This document shows, piece after piece, positions 54,588 through 62,917 of a stretch of DNA of 64,000 bases (position 1 is its first letter; the number at the start of each line of letters is the position of its first letter). The stretch covers positions 24,102-88,101 of the forward strand of contig JBCDBR010000014.1 in the NCBI GenBank assembly GCA_039183205.1, in the 5' to 3' direction. The translations under genes were made by a program, and so were the position numbers. This stretch comes from HKCCE3408 sp039183205 (lineage in GTDB: Bacteria > Pseudomonadota > Alphaproteobacteria > Rhodobacterales > Rhodobacteraceae). The notes beneath the pieces were generated by a model. That model had not been told where the DNA came from, did not search any database, and was given only the letters and a program-made list of their open reading frames with translations.

Positions 54588-54600
54588 TTTGTATACAAAA
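54588..54600. promoter_or_regulatory. GTATAC operator, site 2 (before lactonase operon)
   Basis: TTTGTATACAAAA, a near-perfect palindrome, lies 27 bp before the lactonase start and just before its GGGGAGG ribosome binding site. With site 1 it brackets the gntR gene, giving the rightward catabolic genes their own copy of the operator. Confidence 0.72.
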
Positions 54601-54626
54601 GTGAATCGCAGGGGAGGACGGGTCTG

Positions 54627-55559
54627 ATGGGCGTGCAGGAGACCAAGATCTATCCGATCAATACCGGCTGGCTCGAGGCAGATCTCGGCACCTATATTTT
54701 CTGGAAAGGCCCAGCCGGTAAGAAAATCTGGAACCCCGTCTATTGTCACTATGTCGATACAGGCACGCATAAGATCCTAATCGATACCGGGCTTTGCGAC
54801 GAAGAGCGGGCGACGAAATATCATCACAAATGCGATAAACGCGGCTGTCTTCAGGTGCATGAGCATCTTGAGCAGAGACTCGGCGTTCATCCCGACGAGA
54901 TCGATGCAATCGTGTTCACGCATCTGCATTGGGATCACGTGCAGAACATGAAAGAGTTCAAAAACGCGCGCTACATTGCCCCGAAGGCCGAGATCGAAAT
55001 GGCCTTCAATCCCCTACCGCTTTATTACCGAACCTACGAGTCTGGATATCTTGGCATCGATCCTGCCTATACCGGCTGCGTCTTTGAGGCTGTCGAGGAT
55101 GAATGCGAGGTTCTGCCTGGCATTACCATGTTCCACACGCCAGGCCATTCGGTTGGCCATATGGCGGTGACGGTGGCCACCGCGATGGGCGATATCGTCG
55201 TGGCAGGCGATGCGATCTTTCAAGAACGCAATATGGAACCCAATCCCGATGAAGGCTGGCGCTATTGGGTGCCGGCAAGGTTTGTAAACAGCTATGAGGG
55301 CTGGAAGTCGGTGGAAGAGTTGGACAAACGCGCCGATTACATCCTTGCCTGCCATGACAAGATCGCAAATGCGCGTTCGGATGTTTTTCCCTATAAGGGT
55401 ATGCCGCTGCGCGCGCGCCGCCAATTCATCCCCGGCTTTCAGTTCTATTTCGGCGACATGCCAGCAGGCACGGCCGAAAAGGCTATGCCCGCAATGGCCC
55501 ACGAGGATGTCGCCGATTATCTCGCCGGGCTTGTTCCGCCAACACCTGATCCGACGTGA
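54627..55559 (+). CDS. Metallo-beta-lactamase-fold lactonase-like hydrolase
   Basis: A 310-aa zinc hydrolase of the N-acyl homoserine lactonase-like family. The metal motif is THLHWDH (about residues 98-104), with HTPGHSVGHMAV, GDAIFQERN and a late ACHDKI providing further ligands. In a sugar cluster it is more likely to open an aldonolactone than to act in quorum quenching; that is inference. GGGGAGG precedes the ATG. It is followed after 6 bp by the HAD gene. Confidence 0.85.
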   Translation: MGVQETKIYPINTGWLEADLGTYIFWKGPAGKKIWNPVYCHYVDTGTHKILIDTGLCDEERATKYHHKCDKRGCLQVHEHLEQRLGVHPDEIDAIVFTHLHWDHVQNMKEFKNARYIAPKAEIEMAFNPLPLYYRTYESGYLGIDPAYTGCVFEAVEDECEVLPGITMFHTPGHSVGHMAVTVATAMGDIVVAGDAIFQERNMEPNPDEGWRYWVPARFVNSYEGWKSVEELDKRADYILACHDKIANARSDVFPYKGMPLRARRQFIPGFQFYFGDMPAGTAEKAMPAMAHEDVADYLAGLVPPTPDPT

Positions 55560-55565
55560 CGGGCC

Positions 55566-56414
55566 ATGGTCGCGCCGCTCGAAACCTTGGCGCAGATCGC
55601 CGAGCGCTTCGGTGCGATCGTCCTGGATCAATGGGGCGTGCTCCACAACGGCACCCAGGCCTATCCGGGCGCGATTGCAGCACTTGAAGCGCTCAAAGCG
55701 CGCGGTACGCGGCTTGCGGTTCTGTCCAATTCCGGCAAACGGGCCGCGCCCAATGCCGCGCGGATTGCCGCGATGGGGTTTCAGCCGTCGCTTTTCGAGG
55801 CGGTGATGACCTCGGGCGAGGCCTTATGGCAAGACATCCACAACGGCCATATCCCCGTGCGCCAGCTTTATGCGGTCGAAAGCAGCCCAGGGGATGCCGC
55901 CGATTGGGCGCAAGGATTATCCATTGGGTTTGTCGACCAGCCCGATGCGGCTGATGCCTTGCTGCTGATGGGCCTGCCCGACGGGGTCGCGGCGTCCGAC
56001 TATGCCGATATCCTGGCCATGGCCGTCGCCCGGAACATGCCGATCTATTGCACCAACCCGGACCGCGCCTCGCCACGCGCGGGCGGTGTGACGGTCGTCT
56101 CGCCCGGGGTGCTGGCCTATGCGGCGGTCGATCAAGGCGCGCAGGTCGTGTTTTACGGAAAACCGCACCGGCCGATTTTCCGCGCGCTAGAGACCCAATT
56201 GAACCTGCCCTCCCGTGCGCTTTTGATGGTCGGTGATAGCTTAGAACACGACATCGCGGGTGGCGCGGAGGCCGGCTGGTCGACGGCGTTTATCCGCGGC
56301 GGTCTGCATGCCAAAGCGTTCAGCAACGGCGCACCGATAGAGGATACGCTGCGGCAACTGGCCCAGGCAGATGCCGCGCCCATGCCAACCTACACCCTTT
56401 CCGAACTGGAATGA
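55566..56414 (+). CDS. HAD-superfamily class IIA phosphatase (TIGR01459 type)
   Basis: A 282-aa HAD IIA hydrolase. Motif I is IVLDQWGVLHNG, motif II is LSNSGKRA, and the GKPHRPIF and GDSLEHDIAGGAEAG parts match motifs III and IV. It probably dephosphorylates a small sugar phosphate. In other roseobacters this family often stands near ribF; here it is inside a sugar catabolic operon between the lactonase and the second aldolase. Confidence 0.9.
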   Translation: MVAPLETLAQIAERFGAIVLDQWGVLHNGTQAYPGAIAALEALKARGTRLAVLSNSGKRAAPNAARIAAMGFQPSLFEAVMTSGEALWQDIHNGHIPVRQLYAVESSPGDAADWAQGLSIGFVDQPDAADALLLMGLPDGVAASDYADILAMAVARNMPIYCTNPDRASPRAGGVTVVSPGVLAYAAVDQGAQVVFYGKPHRPIFRALETQLNLPSRALLMVGDSLEHDIAGGAEAGWSTAFIRGGLHAKAFSNGAPIEDTLRQLAQADAAPMPTYTLSELE

Positions 56415-56417
56415 CCG

Positions 56418-57383
56418 ATGCTTCAATCCGCTGAATTTCTAGCCTTTCGACAGCTCTCTGCCGCGCTTGGCTCCGATCCTTTGCGGGTCCAGGGACCCGG
56501 TGGGAATACTTCGATCAAAAAGGATGGCGCGATGTGGATCAAGGCGTCCGGCACCGAATTGGCCGACGCGGCGACACACGACATCTTTGTCGGGGTCGAT
56601 CTCAAAGCGGCCCGCGCAGAGGCCTATGGCGACGGCGATGGCAGCTGCAAAGACACTGTCTTGGACCCCACGCTCGGTTTGCGACCATCGATCGAAACCA
56701 CCTTCCATGCGGCGATCGAATGGCCCGTTATCGCCCACACACATTCGATCGCCACGCTCACCCATGCCATCAGCCCCGAGGGTCGCGCGCTTGCGCGGCA
56801 AAAGCTTGCCGGGCTGCCGGCGATCTTTGTGCCCTATGCCAAACCTGGCCTGCCCTTGACACGGGAAATCCTGGCGCGCGCCACGGCGGAGACCCAAATT
56901 GTCGTTCTGGAAAACCACGGCTTGATCTGCGGTGCCGCCTCGGTCACCGAGACCGAAGGCCTTATAGAAGAAGTTGAACACCGTCTGGCGATGCCCGATC
57001 AACGCCGCCAAACCGCCGCACCCGAGACCGCAGCACCGACGGGCTATAGCTGGGCTGCGGAAAGCTGGATTGCGCAATCCAAGCGCGCGGCCGATCTCGC
57101 CCTGGGCGGGTCCTACTATCCAGACCACGTGGTTTTTCTGGGTCCGGCCCTGCCAGACAGCACCGTAGATGCATCGCGCCCCGCAGCGCTAATCCGCGAC
57201 CAAGGGATCGCGATCCGCGATGGGGCGACGGCGTCGCAAAAGGCGATGCTGCGGTGTCTGTCGGACCTGCTCGCGCGGCTCCCATCAGATTGGCAGATCG
57301 AGGCGATCGGTGCGGACGCGGAGGCCGCGCTCTTGGATTGGGATGCGGAGAAGTACCGCCAGGCGCTGGCGGCGCGCAGATGA
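56418..57383 (+). CDS. Class II aldolase-domain protein (second copy)
   Basis: A 321-aa protein. The N-terminal about 200 residues form a class II aldolase domain: GPGGNTSIKKDGAMWIKASG, zinc His in VIAHTHSIATLTHA, VLENHGLICGAASV. The extra about 100 residues at the C-terminus resemble the tail region of rhamnulose/RhaD-type aldolases but without a dehydrogenase domain. It overlaps the FGGY kinase by 4 bp. It is not a close copy of the 225-aa aldolase in the leftward operon. Confidence 0.88.
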   Translation: MLQSAEFLAFRQLSAALGSDPLRVQGPGGNTSIKKDGAMWIKASGTELADAATHDIFVGVDLKAARAEAYGDGDGSCKDTVLDPTLGLRPSIETTFHAAIEWPVIAHTHSIATLTHAISPEGRALARQKLAGLPAIFVPYAKPGLPLTREILARATAETQIVVLENHGLICGAASVTETEGLIEEVEHRLAMPDQRRQTAAPETAAPTGYSWAAESWIAQSKRAADLALGGSYYPDHVVFLGPALPDSTVDASRPAALIRDQGIAIRDGATASQKAMLRCLSDLLARLPSDWQIEAIGADAEAALLDWDAEKYRQALAARR

Positions 57384-58648
57384 AGGGGCTGTCTCTGGGC
57401 ATCGATTTGGGCACGTCGGGTATCCGCACAGCGGTTGTGGATGGCACAGGTGCGGTCTTGTCGATGGCACGCGCGGATTATCCCGGTCGCGCGTCGGCTG
57501 ATCCGGATGCGTGGTGGGCGGGTGTCTCGGAATGCATCGCCCGGCAAATCGAGGCGATGCGCGCACATGGGTTCGACCCCGCGCGGATCGCTCGGATCGG
57601 AGTTGACGGCACGTCGGGGACGCTTGTTCTGACCGATGCGCGGCTACGGCCGGTCACGCGCGCGCTGATGTATAACGATGGCGGCTTTACCGACGAGGCC
57701 GCGCAAATCGCATCGCATGCCCCCGATCCGCATATCACGCGCGGCCCGTCTTCGGCTTTGGCGCGCCTCTTGCGGTTGCAATCCGAGGCCGACGGAGCCG
57801 CAGCGCATGCCCTGCACCAGGCCGATTTTATCGCCGCTAAACTGATGCGGCGAGGCGGCCTTTCCGATCACAATAACGCACTCAAAACCGGCTATGACCC
57901 GGAAACGGAGGCTTGGCCCAGTTGGTTTGGCACCGCCGGCGTTCAGACCGAATTGCTGCCGCAAGTCCGTCCGGCCGGCGCCGCCCTGTCACCGATTGAC
58001 GCCGAGATCGCGGCTGAATTCGGTGTGCCGCAAACGGCGATGATCCATGCCGGAACGACCGACAGCATTGCGGCGTTTCTGGCCGCGGCACCGCTGGAGA
58101 TTGGCGCGGCGGTCACCTCATTGGGCACGACACTTGCCGTCAAAATTCTCAGCCAAACGCGGATCGACGCGCCCGAGATTGGGCTTTACGCCCATCGGAT
58201 CGGCGGGGGTTGGTTGGTGGGCGGCGCGTCAAATTCCGGCGGCGGTGTGTTGGCGCAATTCTTCTCGCCCGCAGCGATGTCCAGCCTGTCGGCCAAAATC
58301 GACCCGGATATGGAAAGCCCGCTCGATTACTATCCGCTGGCCAAACCGGGGGAACGGTTTCCGATTAACGATCCTGCCTACCCGCCCCGGCTTACGCCAC
58401 GGCCAAGCGACGATGCGGCCTTTTTACACGGGCTTTTCGAAGGGATCGCCCGGATTGAAGCGCAATGCTATGCGGCAATCGAAGCGGCCGGCGGACCGCG
58501 ACCCAAGCCGTTGCTCACCGCAGGCGGCGGTGCCCAGAACCCGGTTTTTACCGCATTGCGCGAACGGGTTTTGGGCCGGACGATCACCAAAGCGGTATCG
58601 ACGGAAGCTGCGATTGGAACCGCAAAATTGGTGGCCCAAGTCCCCTAG
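57380..58648 (+). CDS. FGGY-family carbohydrate kinase
   Basis: A 422-aa sugar kinase. The N-terminal ATPase lobe starts GLSLGIDLGTSGIRTAVVDG, the IGVDGTSGTLVLTD core is typical, and LLTAGGGAQNPVFTALRERV is the conserved C-terminal FGGY region. These kinases phosphorylate ketoses, polyols or ketopentoses before aldol cleavage. It is the last gene of the rightward operon and is translationally coupled to the aldolase (ATGA). The ATG at 57380 is chosen. Confidence 0.93.
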   Translation: MKGLSLGIDLGTSGIRTAVVDGTGAVLSMARADYPGRASADPDAWWAGVSECIARQIEAMRAHGFDPARIARIGVDGTSGTLVLTDARLRPVTRALMYNDGGFTDEAAQIASHAPDPHITRGPSSALARLLRLQSEADGAAAHALHQADFIAAKLMRRGGLSDHNNALKTGYDPETEAWPSWFGTAGVQTELLPQVRPAGAALSPIDAEIAAEFGVPQTAMIHAGTTDSIAAFLAAAPLEIGAAVTSLGTTLAVKILSQTRIDAPEIGLYAHRIGGGWLVGGASNSGGGVLAQFFSPAAMSSLSAKIDPDMESPLDYYPLAKPGERFPINDPAYPPRLTPRPSDDAAFLHGLFEGIARIEAQCYAAIEAAGGPRPKPLLTAGGGAQNPVFTALRERVLGRTITKAVSTEAAIGTAKLVAQVP

Positions 58649-58691
58649 CCGGGCCTTGCGGCTCGGTCGATTTGCGCGGTCTGAGGCGCGG

Positions 58692-59222
58692 CTAACGCGC
58701 CCCGCGGCTCATGATTGCGGCGCCAAAACAGGCATCGGGGCTGAAGACATGGCCGAAAACCTCGGTTGCGGGAAACGGTGTACTTGGCGGAACCTGGCTC
58801 TCGACCAGCAGGCTGTTGTCAAGACACAGGTCTTGCGCGAAATCGCCGAGATTAAAGCCAAACCCGTCATCGCCGCAATTCTCCCCACCGCCATCCATAT
58901 TCCAGGCCTGAGAGACCGGGAGTTCGGCGCTCGCGGTTAGAAATCGTTGTGCCTCGGGGTCAAAATTGAGTTGCCAGGTCGTCTCTTCAGTCAATTGCTC
59001 CAGGGCCCATCGTCCAATCGGCGCCCCGTCTAAGAACCCTTCGATCTCGAAACACTGGACCTGCGCTTCGGTGAGGATCCCCTTGCCGACACTAAGCGGA
59101 AAGGACATCGCACCGCGCATCGAATAGCCGCCCGACCCGGTCCATTCAAAGACGTAATCCTGCGCAAACGCGGGATGGGTACAGAATGCAAAAAGCGTGG
59201 CGATAAAAAGCCTCACAGGCAT
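58692..59222 (-). CDS. Secreted protein of unknown function
   Basis: A 176-aa exported protein. A signal peptide (MPVRLFIATLFAFCTHPAFA) precedes a beta-rich domain with cysteines (EAQVQCFEI, GENCGDDG, DLCLDNS, DACFGAA) that may form two disulfides. No family is recognised. It is convergent with the FGGY kinase gene and divergent from the cytochrome b561-like genes. Codon use fits the genome. Confidence 0.75.
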   Translation of the reverse strand: MPVRLFIATLFAFCTHPAFAQDYVFEWTGSGGYSMRGAMSFPLSVGKGILTEAQVQCFEIEGFLDGAPIGRWALEQLTEETTWQLNFDPEAQRFLTASAELPVSQAWNMDGGGENCGDDGFGFNLGDFAQDLCLDNSLLVESQVPPSTPFPATEVFGHVFSPDACFGAAIMSRGAR

Positions 59223-59277
59223 GTCCTTTAACTCAGCGCGTGCTTTTCGGCACGCATCCGCTACATCCTTAGCGCAC

Positions 59278-59847
59278 ATGGATGTTCTCGCGCCACGATT
59301 TCGCAGCCACTTACGCTTGCCGCCAAAACGCAGCCTGCTCAAAGTGCTGCACTGGAGCATCTTGCCATTCTTCATCTGGTTTTTATGGGCCGATCCGGAG
59401 GTTATCCGCGGCTGGGGCCCGGGATGGTTCCGCCTGCATTCGATCAATGGCCTCATTTTTGTGACGCTCTCGCTTTTGTGGACGGCATGGCATCTGAAAT
59501 CGGGCCTTATCGGGCGGGCGGGACCAAAGCTGTCACCGGGATTGCGCGTTTTCCATCAGTTCCTGCATCGCGTGCTGATTTGGGGGCTATTTTTTGTCGC
59601 TTTCGGAGGGTTTATGCTTGGACTGACATCGCATGTCCTGCTGAAGGCCGGAGGGTTTTTACCCATCGCCCCGCCGCTTGGCCTGCGTGATGCCAATGCA
59701 TGGGTAGGGCTTTTTCATACCTACCAATTTTACGCCTTGTCCGGGGTGGCCCTGCTGCATGCAGGATTTCACATCTGGCGCCATATCGCATTGCGCGACA
59801 ATTGCCTGAGGATCATGGCCCCAAAATCGCTGCACCGGTTCTTGTGA
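59278..59847 (+). CDS. Cytochrome b561-like membrane protein (first of tandem pair)
   Basis: A 189-aa protein with four to five membrane helices. It has histidines in the helix positions expected for b-type haem: KVLHWSILP, RLHSINGLIF, FHQFLHRVLIW, ALLHAGFHIWRH. It ends FHIWRHIALRDNCLRIM then PKSLHRFL, like its downstream neighbour. It probably carries electrons at the membrane. The ATG at 59278 fits the N-terminus. It overlaps the next gene by 4 bp (GTGA). Confidence 0.8.
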   Translation: MDVLAPRFRSHLRLPPKRSLLKVLHWSILPFFIWFLWADPEVIRGWGPGWFRLHSINGLIFVTLSLLWTAWHLKSGLIGRAGPKLSPGLRVFHQFLHRVLIWGLFFVAFGGFMLGLTSHVLLKAGGFLPIAPPLGLRDANAWVGLFHTYQFYALSGVALLHAGFHIWRHIALRDNCLRIMAPKSLHRFL

Positions 59848-60260
59848 CCCGCCGCAGGGTGAATATTGCGCTGCATTGGGTGCAATTTGCGCTGCTTTTG
59901 GGGCTGATTTCCACGACGGCGCCCACGGCGCCTTGGGCCATCGCCTACGGTCTCGTCGCGCTCATTTGGCCGGCGGTTGCCGTGGTCAAAGGCCTGCACG
60001 GGCGGGGCGGTCGCAAACTTGCGCCGGTCGGCAAAGCGATCCATCAATGGCATCACCGGATGCTTTACGCGCTCAGCGCCGCCTCAGGTGCGGCGGCGAT
60101 TGCTTGGTCCCTTGGCGTGCCATTGGCGCTGCAATACTGGCTTTTTCTGCTTTTCCTGGTTTCCAATCTGCACGCGGTGTTCCATCTTTGGCGCCATACC
60201 GCGCTTTTGGATGGCGCGCTTCGAATGATCACGCCACGGGCCTTGCACAAGCTATTGTAA
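59844..60260 (+). CDS. Cytochrome b561-like membrane protein (second of tandem pair)
   Basis: A 138-aa shorter paralogue of the previous gene, from GTG 59844. It has about four helices, with histidines in ALHWVQFALL, KGLHGRGG, IHQWHHRMLYAL and NLHAVFHLWRH. It shares the C-terminal FHLWRHTALLDGALRMI then PRALHKLL. The two proteins may form a heterodimer, or one may be a regulator. The overlap with the first gene suggests co-translation. Confidence 0.78.
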   Translation: MTRRRVNIALHWVQFALLLGLISTTAPTAPWAIAYGLVALIWPAVAVVKGLHGRGGRKLAPVGKAIHQWHHRMLYALSAASGAAAIAWSLGVPLALQYWLFLLFLVSNLHAVFHLWRHTALLDGALRMITPRALHKLL

Positions 60261-60264
60261 AACC

Positions 60265-61422
60265 ATGAACGACCGCGCCCCGCGCCCTGAGGAAGAACAC
60301 CGCTTTCCCTGCGACAATTGCGGTGCAGATTTCCGGTTTGATCCCAATGCCGGTAAGCTTGTATGCGACCATTGCGGCAATGAGGCCGCCCTCGAAGACG
60401 ATGATGACAGCCCCGACCCATGGGGTGGTGGGAGCATCCAAGAACTTGATTTTCAAGCTGCTTTGCGCGATCAGCTACCGCGCCAAGACATGGAGGAAAC
60501 GCGCGTTTCCACGTGCCCGAACTGCGCCGCGCAAGTGGAATTCGACGCCAACGTCCATGCCGCCGAATGCCCGTTCTGTGCCACCCCTGTGGTGACCGAT
60601 ACCGGCACGCATCGGCATATCAAACCCGCCGCCGTCATCCCGTTTCAAAACGACGAAGACGCCGCGCGTGCGGCGATGACGCAGTGGTTGGGCCGGCTGT
60701 GGTTTGCCCCGTCGGGGCTGCAAGAATACGCGCGCAAGGGCCGAAAGCTCGAAGGTATTTACGTGCCCTACTGGACCTATGATGCCCAGACGCGCAGCAG
60801 TTACAACGGGCAGCGCGGGACCGTCTATTACGTCACCACCCGTGGCCCGGACGGGAAATCGCGGCGCAAGCAAAAGATCAGATGGCGCCGCGTGTCGGGC
60901 CGGGTTCAGCGGTTTTTCGACGATGTCTTGGTGCTGGGCTCACGGTCCTTGCCGAAACGGTTCACCGACGCGCTGGCACCCTGGGCCTTGGGCGCGCTCA
61001 AGCCCTATGAGCCGCATTACCTCGCCGGGTTCCGCGCCGAAGGTTACACTGTTGATCTTGAGGATGGGATGGTCGAGGCACAGCAGATCATGGATGCGCA
61101 AATCGCCCGCGACATCCGCGCCGATATCGGTGGCGACCGGCAGCGCATCGATGCTGTGCAAACGCAGCTCTCGGACGTGACGTTCAAGCATATCCTGCTG
61201 CCCGTATGGCTCGCAGCCTACAAATACAACGGAAAAAGCTACCGATTTGTCGTCAATGGCCAAACTGGCAAAGTCCAGGGCGAACGGCCCTGGTCCGCCA
61301 TCAAGATCGCCATTGCCGTCATTCTTGCCGCCATCGTCATTGCGATTGCCGGATATGTTTACCTCCAGCTCGAAGGCGGCACGGGGGCCAGCCTGGGCGG
61401 TGTTGAGATTAAGTTCGACTAG
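60265..61422 (+). CDS. Membrane protein with two zinc ribbons (TFIIB-type zinc finger family)
   Basis: A 385-aa protein. Ribbon 1 is CDNCGADFRFDPNAGK..CDHC (about 14-36) and ribbon 2 is CPNCAAQVEFDA..CPFC (about 84-108). A large domain (about 120-340) has YVPYWTYDAQTRSSYNGQRG and RWRRVSGRVQRFFDDVL. The C-terminus has one membrane helix (IAIAVILAAIVIAIAGYVYL). In roseobacters such proteins are encoded next to the SPFH gene of the XpaC-TelA cluster, which here lies 13 kb upstream. It is 4 bp after the second cytochrome b gene. Confidence 0.83.
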   Translation: MNDRAPRPEEEHRFPCDNCGADFRFDPNAGKLVCDHCGNEAALEDDDDSPDPWGGGSIQELDFQAALRDQLPRQDMEETRVSTCPNCAAQVEFDANVHAAECPFCATPVVTDTGTHRHIKPAAVIPFQNDEDAARAAMTQWLGRLWFAPSGLQEYARKGRKLEGIYVPYWTYDAQTRSSYNGQRGTVYYVTTRGPDGKSRRKQKIRWRRVSGRVQRFFDDVLVLGSRSLPKRFTDALAPWALGALKPYEPHYLAGFRAEGYTVDLEDGMVEAQQIMDAQIARDIRADIGGDRQRIDAVQTQLSDVTFKHILLPVWLAAYKYNGKSYRFVVNGQTGKVQGERPWSAIKIAIAVILAAIVIAIAGYVYLQLEGGTGASLGGVEIKFD

Positions 61423-61497
61423 AACTTTACGCGCGTCAAATTTCTGATCTAGCCGCGCCGCGGGATCCAGGTTACCTAAGGCCGGGGAGGACCGACG

Positions 61498-62418
61498 ATG
61501 ATACTTTGTGCGGGCGAGGCGCTGATCGATATGTTGCCGCGGGACACCGATGCCGGTGAACCTGCCTTTGCCCCCTACCCTGGCGGCTCGGTGTTCAACA
61601 CCTCTATTGCGTTGGCACGGCTTGGCGTTCCAACGGCCATGTTCACCGGGCTGTCGGACGACCTCTTTGGCACGCAGCTTTTGGAGCATCTGCACAGCAA
61701 TGGTGTGGATGGCCGGTTCGTCGCAATGTCGGAACGCCCGACGACCCTCGCCTTTGTCTCGCTGATCGACGGTCAGGCAAAATACGCCTTCTATGACGAA
61801 AACACCGCCGGACGGATGCTGTCGGAAACCGATTTACCGACCGATCTTGACGGGGTTGAGGCGCTGTTTTTTGGCGGAATTTCCTTGCCCGTTGAGCCTT
61901 GCGGGGACACCTATTCAGCGCTTTGTGGTCGTGCGGCCGCAGAGCGCACCGTGATGATCGACCCCAACATTCGCACCAGTTTTATCGGCGACGAAGCCCG
62001 CTATCGCGCGCGGTTGGACCGCATGTTGGCGCAGGCCGATATCGTCAAAGTCTCCGACGAGGATTTGCACTGGCTCATGGGGGGGGGCGCTGTGCCGGAT
62101 TTGGCCCGGAAACTTATGGCCATGGGCCCCAAAATTCTATGCGTAACTGAAGGGTCGCGCGGCGTGACGGGCTACACCGAAACCGCGGAAATCCGCGTTC
62201 CCGCCATCACCGCCGAGGTGGTCGATACCGTCGGTGCCGGCGATACGTTCAATGCCGGCTTCTTAGCGGGTCTTGCCGATCAAGGGCTCTTGGCCAAGGC
62301 GCAGATCGCCCATATCGAGCGCGAGGCTTTGCGCGCCGCGCTCGCGCTTGGCACCCGGGCTGCCGCTGTGACCGTTGGGCGTGCCGGTGCAGACCCGCCG
62401 CGGCGGGATGAGCTATGA
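61498..62418 (+). CDS. PfkB-family sugar kinase (fructokinase-like)
   Basis: A 306-aa ribokinase-like sugar kinase. Motifs are the N-terminal CAGEALIDMLPRD, GGSVFNTSIALARLG, and the C-terminal active-site motif VVDTVGAGDTFNAGFLAGL with the catalytic Asp. The overall pattern is closest to fructokinases, but the sugar is not certain. It overlaps dtd by 4 bp. It is 75 bp from the zinc-ribbon gene and has no clear link to the catabolic block further upstream. Confidence 0.92.
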   Translation: MILCAGEALIDMLPRDTDAGEPAFAPYPGGSVFNTSIALARLGVPTAMFTGLSDDLFGTQLLEHLHSNGVDGRFVAMSERPTTLAFVSLIDGQAKYAFYDENTAGRMLSETDLPTDLDGVEALFFGGISLPVEPCGDTYSALCGRAAAERTVMIDPNIRTSFIGDEARYRARLDRMLAQADIVKVSDEDLHWLMGGGAVPDLARKLMAMGPKILCVTEGSRGVTGYTETAEIRVPAITAEVVDTVGAGDTFNAGFLAGLADQGLLAKAQIAHIEREALRAALALGTRAAAVTVGRAGADPPRRDEL

Positions 62419-62858
62419 GGGCCCTTTTGCAACGCGCCGCCGCCGCGCGCGTCGAGGTGGGGGGAGAGATCGTCGGGCACATCGGAGCTGGGCTTTTGAT
62501 TTTCGTCTGTGCGATGCCCGGGGATGATGAGGAATTGGTTGAACGTCTTGCTGTAAAGATATCCAAAATAAGAATTTTCAAGGATCAAGATGGTAGAATG
62601 AACCGTTCGATCCTCGACACGGCCGGCACCGCATTGGTGGTCAGTCAATTCACGCTCTCCGCCGATACATCGCGCGGAAACAGACCTGGCTTTTCGGGTG
62701 CTGCGGCCCCTGAATTGGCGGAACGGCTCTATCTACATTTCGTTGCAACCTTGCAAGGATTAGGCGTGGCCACCCAGACCGGGCAATTCGGCGCAGATAT
62801 GGCGGTCCACCTGATCAATGATGGCCCGGTTACGATCTGGCTCGATACGGACGACTAA
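62415..62858 (+). CDS. dtd: D-aminoacyl-tRNA deacylase
   Basis: A 147-aa DTD, a homodimeric proofreading enzyme that removes D-amino acids from tRNA. It shows the start MRALLQRAAAARVEVGG, the catalytic SQFTLSADTSRGNRPGFSGA and the cross-subunit NDGPVTIWLDTDD. Length and motifs are standard. Coupling with the PfkB gene is by a 4-bp overlap. Family call is secure. Confidence 0.96.
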   Translation: MRALLQRAAAARVEVGGEIVGHIGAGLLIFVCAMPGDDEELVERLAVKISKIRIFKDQDGRMNRSILDTAGTALVVSQFTLSADTSRGNRPGFSGAAAPELAERLYLHFVATLQGLGVATQTGQFGADMAVHLINDGPVTIWLDTDD

Positions 62859-62917
62859 CGCCTAATTTGCAGGCATTAGGCGAACCGCAGCACAGTACTC
62901 CGCTCAGGAATTGCACA

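Noticed and set aside
54627..55559. Quorum-quenching AHL lactonase
   Set aside because: The fold and HxHxDH motif fit, but the gene lies in a sugar operon with a shared operator, so a sugar-lactone role is more likely. The family name alone does not prove AHL activity.
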